The notes under the pieces: model-generated
Databases searched by the model: none
Told to the model about the DNA's origin: nothing
What the model saw: only the letters and a program-made list of their open reading frames with translations
Shown here: positions 34,635 to 43,726 of the stretch, in pieces
How the letters are laid out: every line of letters begins with the position of its first letter
How positions within the stretch are numbered: the stretch's first letter is position 1
Program-made: the position numbers and the translations under genes
Assembly (NCBI RefSeq): GCF_030159095.1
Contig: NZ_BRXS01000006.1
Location: 577,690 to 641,689 of the forward strand
From: Roseisolibacter agri
Lineage (GTDB): Bacteria; Gemmatimonadota; Gemmatimonadetes; Gemmatimonadales; Gemmatimonadaceae
Reading direction: 5' to 3'
Length of the DNA: 64,000 bases

Positions 34635-36178
34635 GCGGACGCCCCCGCCGTCGCCGGCTCGGTCATCGCCGCGAGCGCGCGCCGGTCGATCTTGCCCGAG
34701 CCCAGGCGCGGCAGCGCGTCGAGCAGCACGACCTGCTTCGGCACCTTGTAGCCCGCCAGCGCGCCGCGCGCGAACGCCACCACGCGTGCGGCGTCGACCG
34801 GATCCCCCGCGCGCGCCACCACGAATGCGCGGCCCACCTCGCCCCACCGGTCGTCCGGCACGCCGATGACCGCGACCTCCGCGACGCCCGGACAGTCGGC
34901 GAGCGCCGCCTCCACCTCCCCCGGGAAGACGTTCTCGCCACCCGAGATGAACATCTCCTTCCGCCGACCGCAGATCCGCGTCAGCCCCGTCGCGTCGCGC
35001 ACCGCGAGGTCGCCGGTGCGCATCCAGCCGTCCGCCGTCAGCGCCTCCGCCGTGCGCTCGGGCGCGCCGAAGTATCCGGCGAACAGCTGCGGGCCGCGCA
35101 GCAGCAGCTCGCCGGGCGTGCCTGGCGGCACGTCCTCGCCCGCCTCGTCCACCACGCGAACGCTCAGGAACGGGATCGGCCACCCGACGGTGCCCGGATG
35201 CGCCTCCGCCGTCTCGTCGTTCGTCGCGAAGCAGTTCGGGCCGCACTCGGTGAGCCCGAAGCCCTCCTGGAAGCCGTGGCCGGCCGCGCGGATCGCCGCG
35301 CGCACCGCGGGCGGACAGGGCGCGCCGCCCGACACGAACCGGCGCAGCGCCGGCAGCGGCTCGCCCCAGCGCGGCTCGGCCATCAGCATCGTGAACTGCG
35401 TCGGCACCGCGAACGCGAGCGTGCACGCGTGCTCCGCGAGCCCGGCGAGGAAGCGCGCCGGCTCGAAGCCGTCGAACAGCACGACGGTGCCGCCGACGTG
35501 CAGCACGGGCGTCAGGAAGACGTGCCATCCGCCCGTGTGGAAGAGCGGCGTCGACACGGGGACCACCTCGTCGGGGGTCATCCGCCAGCCGGTCACGGTC
35601 GCGACCGCGTTGTAGAGCAGCTGGCGCCGCGGCAGGATCACGCCCTTCGGCGCGCCGGTACTCCCCGACGTGTACAGCAGCATGGTCGCCGACTCGGCAT
35701 CGCTCGGCGGCTCCGGGAGCGGTGCCGCGTCCGCGACGCCGTCCGCCGCGTCCAGGCGCAGCGTCGCGACACGCGGCGGCGCACCATCGACGGCGAGCGC
35801 GCGTGCGGCGAGCGTATCGTGCCGCGCGTCGCACACGAGCACCATCGGCCGCGCGTCGGCCAGCACGCGCGCCAGCTCCGACGGCGCCAGTCGCCAGTTG
35901 AGCGGCACGAGCACCGCGCCCAGTCGCAGACAGCCGTAGAAGAGCGCCACGCACTCCGCACGCGTCCCCGCCAGCAGCGCGACGCGGTCGCCCGTCGTCA
36001 CCCCGGCCGCGCGCAGCACGTGCGCCCACGCCCACGATGCTGCGTCCAGCGCCGCGTACGTCAGCCGCGCACCGTGCGTGTCGTCGACGAGCGCGACGCG
36101 CGACGGCGCGAGCCGCGCCCAGCGCCGCACCGCGTCGACGTCGTCGGGGAACTGCGGGAACGTCGACATCGTCGTCAC
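34631..36178 (-). CDS. Acyl-CoA synthetase, AMP-dependent ligase family (515 aa)
   Basis: An ANL-superfamily acid:CoA ligase. The P-loop is MLLYTSGSTGAPKGVI, the A5 motif EGFGLTECGPNCF, the A8 hinge MRTGDLAVRD and ICGRRKEMFISGGENVFP, and the catalytic lysine in RLGSGKIDRR. Activates a fatty or aromatic acid; specificity cannot be told. The GTG at 36178 overlaps the esterase stop by four bases (GTGA) and is preferred; ATG at 36169 is also possible. The gene lies directly after an esterase and a TonB receptor, so it probably activates the acid freed by the esterase. Confidence 0.9.
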   Translation of the reverse strand: MTTMSTFPQFPDDVDAVRRWARLAPSRVALVDDTHGARLTYAALDAASWAWAHVLRAAGVTTGDRVALLAGTRAECVALFYGCLRLGAVLVPLNWRLAPSELARVLADARPMVLVCDARHDTLAARALAVDGAPPRVATLRLDAADGVADAAPLPEPPSDAESATMLLYTSGSTGAPKGVILPRRQLLYNAVATVTGWRMTPDEVVPVSTPLFHTGGWHVFLTPVLHVGGTVVLFDGFEPARFLAGLAEHACTLAFAVPTQFTMLMAEPRWGEPLPALRRFVSGGAPCPPAVRAAIRAAGHGFQEGFGLTECGPNCFATNDETAEAHPGTVGWPIPFLSVRVVDEAGEDVPPGTPGELLLRGPQLFAGYFGAPERTAEALTADGWMRTGDLAVRDATGLTRICGRRKEMFISGGENVFPGEVEAALADCPGVAEVAVIGVPDDRWGEVGRAFVVARAGDPVDAARVVAFARGALAGYKVPKQVVLLDALPRLGSGKIDRRALAAMTEPATAGASA

Positions 36179-37170
36179 TCCTTCCGGACGGCGGTGGGCA
36201 GCGTGTGCCGCGCGATGAAGGCCGCGACCATGTCGCTCGCTGCCGGACCCGTCGCGTCCGAGTACGTGCCCTCCTTCGATCCACCGGACCACGCGTGCCC
36301 GAGCCCCGCGATCTCCACGTACTCCACCACATCACGCCCGGTCGCATCACGCCAGCCGAGCTGCTGCCAGCCGCGCGTCGCGCCGTCGGCCGGCACCGTG
36401 CGCGGCTCGCGCGGCGTCGCGCCGATCGCCGCCGCCCACTGCTCCGCCGCGCGCCGTCCGTTCGCCGGCACCACGGTCGCGTCCGCGCCGCCGTGCAGCA
36501 CGAGCAGGGGCAGCGCGCGCGCATGCGCGCCCATCCGCTCACGCACGGCCTGCGGCGACGACTGCTCGACCGTCGCGCCGGCCTTCATCACCTGCCAGGC
36601 CTGCGCGGCGCTCGTGACCGCGCCCACCGGCATCCCGCTCGCCGACGTGACCGACGCGAACCGCTCCGGATACGACGACGCGAGGATCAGCGCCATCGCG
36701 CCACCGGCCGAGATGCCGGCGACATGGACGCGTGCGGGGTCGGCCTTCTGCTCCGCCGCCACGCGCGCGATCAGCCCCGCCAGCAGCGCCGGCTCGCCCG
36801 CGTCGCGCCGCGTGTGCGCCGCGTCGAACCAGTTCCAGCACTTCAACCCGTTCGCGGCGGCCGGCTGCTCGGGGTACAGCACCGCGAACCCGTCGCGCTC
36901 CGCGACCTCGTCCATCCGCGTGCCGCGCGCGAGGTCGTCCGCGTCCTGCGTGCAGCCGTGCAGCAGCACGAGCAGCGGCGCCGGCCGCGCCGCGTCGCGG
37001 CGCGTCGGCACGAACAGCCGCCACCGGCGCGGGAGCGCGCTGTCGCCCCACGTCCCGTACGTCACCTGCCCCGCCGAGTGCGGCGCCGACGCGGCGGCGG
37101 AGGCCTCGCCCCCGCCGCCGGCCAGCCCCGCGCCCAGCGCCAGCGCCACGCTCAGTGCCACGCGGCGCAT
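36175..37170 (-). CDS. PHB-depolymerase-type secreted esterase (331 aa)
   Basis: An alpha/beta-hydrolase of the LpqC/PHB depolymerase family. It has a signal peptide (VALSVALALGAGLAGG...AAA), the oxyanion motif LLHGCTQDADDLA, the nucleophile Ser154 in VAGISAGGAM, the acid-region LHGGADATV and a C-terminal GLGHAWSGG with the catalytic His. Family members cleave polyhydroxybutyrate oligomers, feruloyl or acetyl esters. The ATG start is one base past the stop of the TonB receptor gene, and its stop overlaps the next ligase, so the three are coupled. Confidence 0.87.
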   Translation of the reverse strand: MRRVALSVALALGAGLAGGGGEASAAASAPHSAGQVTYGTWGDSALPRRWRLFVPTRRDAARPAPLLVLLHGCTQDADDLARGTRMDEVAERDGFAVLYPEQPAAANGLKCWNWFDAAHTRRDAGEPALLAGLIARVAAEQKADPARVHVAGISAGGAMALILASSYPERFASVTSASGMPVGAVTSAAQAWQVMKAGATVEQSSPQAVRERMGAHARALPLLVLHGGADATVVPANGRRAAEQWAAAIGATPREPRTVPADGATRGWQQLGWRDATGRDVVEYVEIAGLGHAWSGGSKEGTYSDATGPAASDMVAAFIARHTLPTAVRKE

Positions 37171-37171
37171 C

Positions 37172-39799
37172 TCAGCGGTGGAGGCGCACGCCCAGGAACG
37201 CCATCCCACCGATCTCCGGCATGTTGACCATCTCCGCATGCTTCCGGCCCACGCCGCAGCTGCGGTCCTCGCTCTCGATCACCGAGTTGGCCTTCGGGGT
37301 GCCGGCCTTGTACTTCAGGTTGCGCGCGCTGCACGTGAGCAGGTTGCTGACGCCCAGGTTCAGCATCGCGTTCGGCACCGCCGGCAGCTTGAGCGACACG
37401 TTCGCGTCCAGCGTGCCGAACGTCGGGATGACGCCCGTGTTGATGCCCGAGCGGAAGTAGTAGGCGTTCACGTTGCGGAACGTCGCGCCCACCGTCAGCG
37501 GCCCGACGTTCTTCACCGTCGCGCCGAGCGTCCACTTGGTGCTGGGCGCGTTGAGCTCGTTCGCCTCGGTCGTCGTGACGCCGGGCAGCACGCCCTCGAT
37601 CGTGAGGTCCGACAGCTTGGCCGTCGACGTCGTCGCGCGCAGCTCGATGCGCGGCGTCAGGTAGTAGTTCACGCCGAGGTCGACGCCAGAGAGCGTGGCG
37701 CGGCCCAGGTTGTAGTACGTGAGGACGATCGGCGTGATCGGCGTCGCCGCCTGGTTGACGATGCGCCCCTGCGCGTTGGTCGGGATCTCGCTGCCCGGGT
37801 TGACGAGCGGCACCGCGAACGTCGGACCGCCCGCGGCGGCCGTCGCGAACGGGTTGCCGATGATCGTCAGGGGGCTCATGAAGTTCTCGTACTTCGAGTA
37901 GTAGTACGACGCGTCGACGTACAGCTTCTCGGCCAGGATGCCCTTGTAGCCGGCCTCCCACGTGCGGTTCGTCTCGGGGACGAGCGGCTTGAACGTCCGG
38001 AGCGTCTGCCCGCCGGCGTTCTGCATCGCGAAGCCCGTCGTGTTGCCGTAGATCGAGATGATCGACGTCCAGTCCGGGATGAAGAAGTTCGTCTGCAGGA
38101 TCGTCGGCGACTTGTACGCGCGGTTGAACGTGACGCGGAATGCCTGGTCCTGCATCGGCTTCACGACGATGCCCGCCTTCGGGCTCCACTGGCGCGCGTA
38201 GTTCTCCGGATCGTCCAGCCGCCCGGCGAGCACGAGGTCGAGCCACGGCATCACCGGCGTCGTGGTCTGCGCGTAGACGCCCGCCTGCGAGTTGGACACG
38301 TCCTCCTTCGTGATGCGGTCCGTCAGCCACTGGCGGTCGCTGCTCACGACGTCGTTGCGGAACTGCGTCCCGAACACGACGGCGGTGTTGAGCAGCATCG
38401 GCACGACGTAGTTGCCCTGCACCTCCGCCGCGTACATCCGACCGTCGCTCGGCCAGTCGGAGAGCTTGCGCAGCGAGTCGGCGCTCAGGCTCGCGTTGGC
38501 CGCCACGAGCTGCGCGCCCGCGAAGCGGTTGAGCGCGAACGACGTCCCGCTCTGGGACTGCGCGCGGTAGGCGTTGACGTACCAGTGCGGCGTCGTGTAG
38601 CGCGCCTGCAGGACGTTGTAGTCCCAGTCGCGCAGCTGGTTGCGGCCGACGTTCGTCTGGCCGACGCCGTCGGTGCGGCTCCAGCCGCCGTTCACCTCGA
38701 AGCGGTTGGGCCCCATGTAGTACGCGAGCGCGCCGCTGCCGCGCATCACGCGCGCGTCCCAGTTGATCGGGTCGCGCAGCTTGCTCTCCAGCACCGAGCC
38801 CGCCGAGCCGGGGGCGACGAGTGCGCCGCCCGCGCCGTAGGTCAGGTCGTTGTCCCAGTCGTTCGCCTGCTGGTACTCGCCCGAGACCTTGTAGCCGAGG
38901 TTCCCGCTCACGCCCGCGTAGCGGCCCTGCACGTCCATGTAGCCGCGGTTGCCGCCCGTCACCTCGAGCGTAGCGCCCGGGAACTGCCGCGGGTCCTTCG
39001 TGCGCAGCGCGAGCACGCCGTTCGACGCGTCCGGGCCGTAGAGCGCGGAGCCGGGGCCGACGAGCACCTCCATGCCCTCGAGGTCCACCTTGGGCGTCGC
39101 GGTGAACTGGCCCACCGGCAGGCCGTTCTCCGGCAGCACCGAGATGCGGCCGTCCTCCACCATCAGGAAGCGGTTGTTGAACGACGAGTTGAAGCCGCGC
39201 GCGTTGATCGCGACGCTCGTCATGCCGACCTGGATGAAGTCGAGGCCCTTCGCCTCCTTCAGCGCCGCCGCGAACGTGTTGCCGACCGCGTTGTCGAGGG
39301 TCTCGGTGCCGATGCTCGTGACCGTCGCCGGCGCGTCGGTGATCTTCTCCACCCGGCGCGACGCCGACACGACGACGCCGCCGAGCGACGCCGGCGCCGT
39401 CTCCATCGCGACGTCGAGCCGCGCCTCCTCGCTCGCCCGCACCACCACGCCCGGCATCGTGCGCGTGCGCTGCCCGATGCGCTGCACCCGCACGTCGTAC
39501 GTCCCGGCCGGCACGCCGCTCAGGCGGAAGCGGCCGTCGGCGCCCGTGATCGTGCCGAAGCGCGTGCCCGCGAGGCTCACCTGCGCGCCGCTCAGCGGCT
39601 GCTGGTTGGCGTCGGTGATGAGGCCCGCGATGCGGCCCGTCTGGCGGCTCGCGCTGGCCGCGGGCTCCTGCGCCTGCAGCGTGCCGCCGATGGGGTTGGT
39701 GACGAGCAGGGGGAGGCCGGCGACGGCGCCGGCGACGAGCGCCAGTCGCCGCACGCGCGCGACGCGACAGAGGACGCGGGGGGAGGGATTCGGCTGCAT
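37172..39799 (-). CDS. TonB-dependent outer-membrane receptor (875 aa)
   Basis: After the signal peptide comes a carboxypeptidase-regulatory-like domain (GLITDANQQPLSGAQVSLAG to about residue 130), then a plug domain (VVVSASRRVEKITDAPATV, MEVLVGPGSALYGPDA) and a beta-barrel to the C-terminus. Aromatic end MAFLGVRLHR fits an outer-membrane barrel, though it ends in Arg rather than Phe. Receptors with this N-terminal domain often import polymers or oligomers. The plus-strand open frames overlapping it are composition artefacts. ATG at 39799 has a weak GGAG upstream. Its transcription unit continues into the esterase and ligase genes. Confidence 0.92.
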   Translation of the reverse strand: MQPNPSPRVLCRVARVRRLALVAGAVAGLPLLVTNPIGGTLQAQEPAASASRQTGRIAGLITDANQQPLSGAQVSLAGTRFGTITGADGRFRLSGVPAGTYDVRVQRIGQRTRTMPGVVVRASEEARLDVAMETAPASLGGVVVSASRRVEKITDAPATVTSIGTETLDNAVGNTFAAALKEAKGLDFIQVGMTSVAINARGFNSSFNNRFLMVEDGRISVLPENGLPVGQFTATPKVDLEGMEVLVGPGSALYGPDASNGVLALRTKDPRQFPGATLEVTGGNRGYMDVQGRYAGVSGNLGYKVSGEYQQANDWDNDLTYGAGGALVAPGSAGSVLESKLRDPINWDARVMRGSGALAYYMGPNRFEVNGGWSRTDGVGQTNVGRNQLRDWDYNVLQARYTTPHWYVNAYRAQSQSGTSFALNRFAGAQLVAANASLSADSLRKLSDWPSDGRMYAAEVQGNYVVPMLLNTAVVFGTQFRNDVVSSDRQWLTDRITKEDVSNSQAGVYAQTTTPVMPWLDLVLAGRLDDPENYARQWSPKAGIVVKPMQDQAFRVTFNRAYKSPTILQTNFFIPDWTSIISIYGNTTGFAMQNAGGQTLRTFKPLVPETNRTWEAGYKGILAEKLYVDASYYYSKYENFMSPLTIIGNPFATAAAGGPTFAVPLVNPGSEIPTNAQGRIVNQAATPITPIVLTYYNLGRATLSGVDLGVNYYLTPRIELRATTSTAKLSDLTIEGVLPGVTTTEANELNAPSTKWTLGATVKNVGPLTVGATFRNVNAYYFRSGINTGVIPTFGTLDANVSLKLPAVPNAMLNLGVSNLLTCSARNLKYKAGTPKANSVIESEDRSCGVGRKHAEMVNMPEIGGMAFLGVRLHR

Positions 39800-39884
39800 G
39801 GGAGTGCTCCGAGGAAGGTGGGAACTGCCCTGCACTACGACGGCGAACGAGCGCGCGCGCGAGCCGGCGCGCCGGGTGACGGAT

Positions 39885-39900
39885 CGAGGCCGCGGCCTCG
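39885..39900. terminator. 16-bp palindrome between the symporter and TonB receptor genes
   Basis: CGAGGCCGCGGCCTCG is self-complementary and lies 12 bases past the symporter stop, in a 113-base gap before the receptor start. It could attenuate or end transcription from the LacI operon. Confidence 0.45.
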
Positions 39901-39912
39901 GGCTACGCGGCG

Positions 39913-41457
39913 CTACACGTCCATCACCAGGCGGACGTCCGGATCGAGCTCCCCCGCGGCGCGCGCGCGGGTCAGCCACGAGACCACGAAGAAGGCGAGC
40001 AGCGAGAGCACCAGCGCGACCGCGGTGCCGCTCACGCCCGCCGGGAACGAGAAGACCTTGAAGAACGCCAGCGACTCCAGCGCGAGCGTGACGACGAGAC
40101 CGGTCGCGATCGACGACACGGCGCCGGCGCGCGTCGCGCCCTCCCAGTTCAACCCGATCGCCAGCGCGGGCACGGTGGTCGACGCGAACAGCCCCCAGCC
40201 GAACACGCCGAGGAAGGCGACCAGCGCGCCGGAGTACTGCGCGATGACCGCCGCGACGATCGCGATCACGAGCGTGGCGATGCGGCCCCAGCGCAGCTCG
40301 TTCGTCACGCGCCGCCCGAAGGCGACGGGCAGGTCGTGCGTCACCGCCGCCGCGCCGATGTTGATGAACGAGTTGACCGCGCCCATCGTCGCCGCCGCCG
40401 CGCCCGCGAACACGAGCGCCGCCAGCAGCGCGGGCGTGAACTGCAGCAGGAACGACGGCGTCGCCGCGTCGGGACGCGCCAGCGGCGCCATCCGGCCGGA
40501 CGTCACGAGTGCCTTCACGCCGATGCCGACGCCGAAGAACAGGAGCAGCACGACGATCTGCCCGACCGACTTCAGCAGCGGGTACCACTTCAGCTGCCGA
40601 ATGTCGCGCAGCATGTAGTACTTGTGCACGGCCTGCGGCTGGCCGAGCGATCCCATGCCGAACACGAAGAAGAACGACAGCGCGGCTAGCGGCGTCAGCT
40701 TCCCCCACGGCCCGAGGAACGCCGGGTCGCTCGGCAGGATCGACTGCGAGAGGCCGCCCATCCCGCCGCCCACCGATAGCACCGCCGCGAAGACGAGCGT
40801 CGACGCGACGGCCATCAGCGTGCCCTGGAAGACGTCGTTGTAGATGCCGGCGAGGATCCCGCCCGCGACCGAGTAGGCGAGCGTCACGCCGGTCCCGATC
40901 CAGATGCCGGCCGTCACCCCGATGCCGAAGATCGCGTCCAGCACGTAGCCCATCGCGAGGCAGTTCGTGGCCATGTAGCCCACGATGCCGCACAGGATCG
41001 CGACGGCCGACAGCCCCTGCGCAGCGGGCGAGCGGTAGCGCGCCCCGATCGCGTCGGGCACGGTCATCAGCCCGCGCACCTCGCCGAGCAGCCGCATGCG
41101 CTTCGCGAGCACCCACGCGCCCAGCACGTTCGTCACGGACGCGGGCAAGATGATGAACAGGGCGCCGAGTCCTACGGAGTACAGCAGCCCGGGCCCGCCG
41201 ATGAACGCGAAGCCGGACACGGACGTCGACACCGACGCCACCGTCAGCGCCGCCAGCCCGATGCCGTGTCCCGCGACGAAGAAGTCGCTCGCGGTGCGCG
41301 TCCGCCGCGTGGCCCACACGCTGATGGCGACGATCACGGCGAAGTACGCCAGCGCGACGACGATGATCGTCGGGTTGCTCACGCGCTCCATCGGACCGCC
41401 GGCACCGCCACCCTTCTGGAGCAGCGCGAGCGCGGGAAGCACCACGCTCGCGATCAT
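39913..41457 (-). CDS. Sodium:solute symporter family permease (514 aa)
   Basis: A multi-pass membrane protein (about 13 hydrophobic segments) of the SSS family. Recognisable elements are ASDFFVAGHGIGLAALTVAS at the N-terminus, FAFIGGPGLLYSVGLGALF, and FVFGMGSLGQPQAVHKYYML, which resembles monocarboxylate/acetate-type members (ActP/MctP). Substrate is probably a short organic acid, by analogy and by the neighbouring acid:CoA ligases. The ATG at 41457 overlaps the stop of the small membrane protein by four bases (ATGA). Confidence 0.88.
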   Translation of the reverse strand: MIASVVLPALALLQKGGGAGGPMERVSNPTIIVVALAYFAVIVAISVWATRRTRTASDFFVAGHGIGLAALTVASVSTSVSGFAFIGGPGLLYSVGLGALFIILPASVTNVLGAWVLAKRMRLLGEVRGLMTVPDAIGARYRSPAAQGLSAVAILCGIVGYMATNCLAMGYVLDAIFGIGVTAGIWIGTGVTLAYSVAGGILAGIYNDVFQGTLMAVASTLVFAAVLSVGGGMGGLSQSILPSDPAFLGPWGKLTPLAALSFFFVFGMGSLGQPQAVHKYYMLRDIRQLKWYPLLKSVGQIVVLLLFFGVGIGVKALVTSGRMAPLARPDAATPSFLLQFTPALLAALVFAGAAAATMGAVNSFINIGAAAVTHDLPVAFGRRVTNELRWGRIATLVIAIVAAVIAQYSGALVAFLGVFGWGLFASTTVPALAIGLNWEGATRAGAVSSIATGLVVTLALESLAFFKVFSFPAGVSGTAVALVLSLLAFFVVSWLTRARAAGELDPDVRLVMDV

Positions 41458-41957
41458 GCCGCGCGCTCCCGCTGCAGCTGCGCGGCGCGCGCGCGGCCGG
41501 CCGCCTCCACGCGCGCCTGGTCCTCCGGACGGAGCGTCTGCGCGTCGAACGTCAGCGCGTACACCACCGGCAGCACGATCACGGGCAGCAGCCCGACGCC
41601 GTACACGATCACCGCCGCGCGGCGCGGCAGCCCGAGCCAGAGCGGCTCCGCCGCCCCCAGGTCGTCCGGCAGCGCCAGCGCGAGCGCGAAGCCGCCGGCG
41701 AGCATCACGCCAACCAGCGCGAACGCGGCCAGCGTGCTCCCCGGCACGCGCCCACGCCGCGCGGCGCCGAGCACCATCGTCGCCACGAGGTCGAGCGGCA
41801 CGCCGAGCGCCATCGCCCACGAGGCCCAGCGCGGCGCGCCGCCGTCACGGAACGCCGACGCGTACGCCACCGCGATCGCCGCCGTGCCGAGGAAGAGGGC
41901 GCCCACCGCCACGCGCGTCAGCGCGCCGCCCGCGGGCCGGTCTCCGGATTCCGTCAT
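41454..41957 (-). CDS. Small integral membrane protein, possible symporter partner (167 aa)
   Basis: No family is recognised with certainty. Four hydrophobic segments are visible (about residues 13-33, 46-66, 75-95 and 112-136), followed by a charged C-terminal helix (PEDQARVEAAGRARAAQLQR). The gene is linked by ATGA overlaps to the acyl-CoA ligase before it and the symporter after it. Some SSS permeases have a small companion subunit (DUF4212), but this protein is longer and different. A role as accessory subunit is inference from position. Confidence 0.7.
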   Translation of the reverse strand: MTESGDRPAGGALTRVAVGALFLGTAAIAVAYASAFRDGGAPRWASWAMALGVPLDLVATMVLGAARRGRVPGSTLAAFALVGVMLAGGFALALALPDDLGAAEPLWLGLPRRAAVIVYGVGLLPVIVLPVVYALTFDAQTLRPEDQARVEAAGRARAAQLQRERAA

Positions 41958-43726
41958 GCGTACAGCTCCTCGAGCACCGCGTGATACTTCGCCTCGACGA
42001 CGGAGCGGCGGACCTTCAGCGTGGGCGTCAGCTCGCCGCCCGCCTCGGTCAGCTCCTCCGGCACCAGCGCCCAGCGCGCGATCCGCTCGTGGGGGGCCAG
42101 TCCGTCGTTCACCTGCGCCACGTGCGCATCGAGCGCGCGCCGCACCTCCGCCTCGTCGTCCGCCGCCGGCACGAACAGCAGCGCCGTCGCGAACCGCCGT
42201 CCCTCGCCCGCCACCAGCGCCTGCGACACCGCGCGGTGCTCACGCAGCCGCGCCTCGATCGGCAGCGGCGCGACCTTCTTGCCGGTCGACAGCGCGAGGA
42301 TCTCCTTGAGCCGTCCGGTCACGTGCAGGATCCCGCGCGCGTCGATCGCGCCGAGATCGCCCGTGCGCAGCCACGCGCCGTCGGCCGTGAATGCGGCCTG
42401 CGTCGCCTCGGGGCGCCCCAGGTAGCCGGCGAACGTCAGCGCGTTGCGGCGGACCTGGATCTCGCCGTCCGCCGCGATGCGGAGCGTGGTGCCCTCCATG
42501 GGGCGGCCGACGCCGGCGAAGTCGTACGCGTCGGGCCGGTGGAACGCGACGCACAGGTGCTCGGTCTGCCCGTACGCACCGAGCACCGTCAGGCCGACCG
42601 CGTCGAGCGACTCCGCCACGTCGCGCCGCAGCGGCGCACCGCCGGACGTCGCGAGGCGCACGGCGTCGCCGATCGCGCGCTTAATCACCGCGGCCGCGGC
42701 CCCGCGCACCGCCTGCCACTCGCGCTCCATCGTCTCCGGCACCGGCGCGCCCGCGCGGCGCAGGCGCGACCGCTCGGCACCGAGCGCGCGCAGACGCGCC
42801 CACGTCTCGCGCTCCTCGCCGGTCGCGGCGCGCTCCGCCTGCTCCAGCGTCGCGTGCAGCTTCTCGTACAGACGCGGCAGCCCGCCGAGCAGCGTGGGGC
42901 GGAAGGCGCGCGCGGCGTCGGCCAGGCGCGAGGGATCGGGCACCAGCACCGCCTCCATCCCGCACACGAGCCGCGTGTACAGCCCGAACACGCGCTCGGC
43001 CGCGTGCGCGTACGGCAGCAGCGACAGGCTCCGGTCGCTCGCGGTCAGGCCGAGGGTGTCGCGGATCGACTCGGCGGACGCGACGAGGTAGGCATGGGTC
43101 AGGCACGCTCCCTTCGGCTCGCCCGTTGAGCCGGAGGTGTAGATCAGGATCGCGAGGTCGTCGGGCGCGGCGGCGGCGATGCGGCGGTCGAGCTCCGCCT
43201 CAACGGCCGCGTCGTCGAGCGCCGCATGCCCGGCGTCGAGCATGTGCGCGAGATCGGCGACGATCGTCGGCGCCGCATCGAGACCGCTGCACGCGGCGCC
43301 GGCCTTCTCCAGCTGCGCCGCGTCGTCGCAGAAGAGCAGCCGCACGCCGCCATCGAGCAGCAGCTGCCGCACCTGCGCCTGCGTGCTCGTCGGGAAGATG
43401 CCGACGCTCATGCCGCCCGCCATGAGGATGCCGAGATCCACGATCGGCCAGAGCATCCGGTTGCCCGCGAGCACCGCGACCCGCGCGCCGACCTGAAGCC
43501 CGCGCTGCACGAGCGCCGCCGCGACCGCGCGCGCGGACCGCGTCCACTCCGCCCACGTCAGCTCGGTGTCCCCGTCGGCGCCCGCGACGGCCAGCTCGCG
43601 GTACGCGACGTGGGACGGGTGGGCGGCGGCCCGCGCGAGCAGCCGGCGCAGCACCGTGTCGTGCGCGGTCGCGGCGCACATGCGCTGCGCCCACGCGACG
43701 AACGACGTGCCGGGCGCGCCGCTCAT
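41954..43726 (-). CDS. Long-chain-fatty-acid-CoA ligase family protein (590 aa)
   Basis: An ANL-superfamily ligase of the long-chain (FAA/FadD15-like) branch: P-loop LAILIYTSGSTGEPKGACLT, LLPYAHAAERVFGLYTRLVC, GAYGQTEHLCVAFHRP, WLRTGDLGAIDARGILHVTG, and GRLKEILALSTGKKVAPLPI near the C-terminal domain. It activates a medium or long acid to its CoA ester at the inner membrane face. Its start overlaps the KAS III stop by four bases and its stop overlaps the small membrane gene. It is distinct from the shorter ligase at 34631-36178. Confidence 0.9.
   Translation of the reverse strand: MSGAPGTSFVAWAQRMCAATAHDTVLRRLLARAAAHPSHVAYRELAVAGADGDTELTWAEWTRSARAVAAALVQRGLQVGARVAVLAGNRMLWPIVDLGILMAGGMSVGIFPTSTQAQVRQLLLDGGVRLLFCDDAAQLEKAGAACSGLDAAPTIVADLAHMLDAGHAALDDAAVEAELDRRIAAAAPDDLAILIYTSGSTGEPKGACLTHAYLVASAESIRDTLGLTASDRSLSLLPYAHAAERVFGLYTRLVCGMEAVLVPDPSRLADAARAFRPTLLGGLPRLYEKLHATLEQAERAATGEERETWARLRALGAERSRLRRAGAPVPETMEREWQAVRGAAAAVIKRAIGDAVRLATSGGAPLRRDVAESLDAVGLTVLGAYGQTEHLCVAFHRPDAYDFAGVGRPMEGTTLRIAADGEIQVRRNALTFAGYLGRPEATQAAFTADGAWLRTGDLGAIDARGILHVTGRLKEILALSTGKKVAPLPIEARLREHRAVSQALVAGEGRRFATALLFVPAADDEAEVRRALDAHVAQVNDGLAPHERIARWALVPEELTEAGGELTPTLKVRRSVVEAKYHAVLEELYA

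Noticed and set aside
35198..40618. An 1,800-codon open frame on the plus strand over the ligase, esterase, TonB receptor and symporter genes
   Set aside because: It has no domain, is extremely Arg/His/Ala-rich and lies antisense to four well-defined genes. Long stop-free frames opposite genes are expected at this GC content. The same holds for other long antisense frames, for example at 5742-9308 and 56584-60132.
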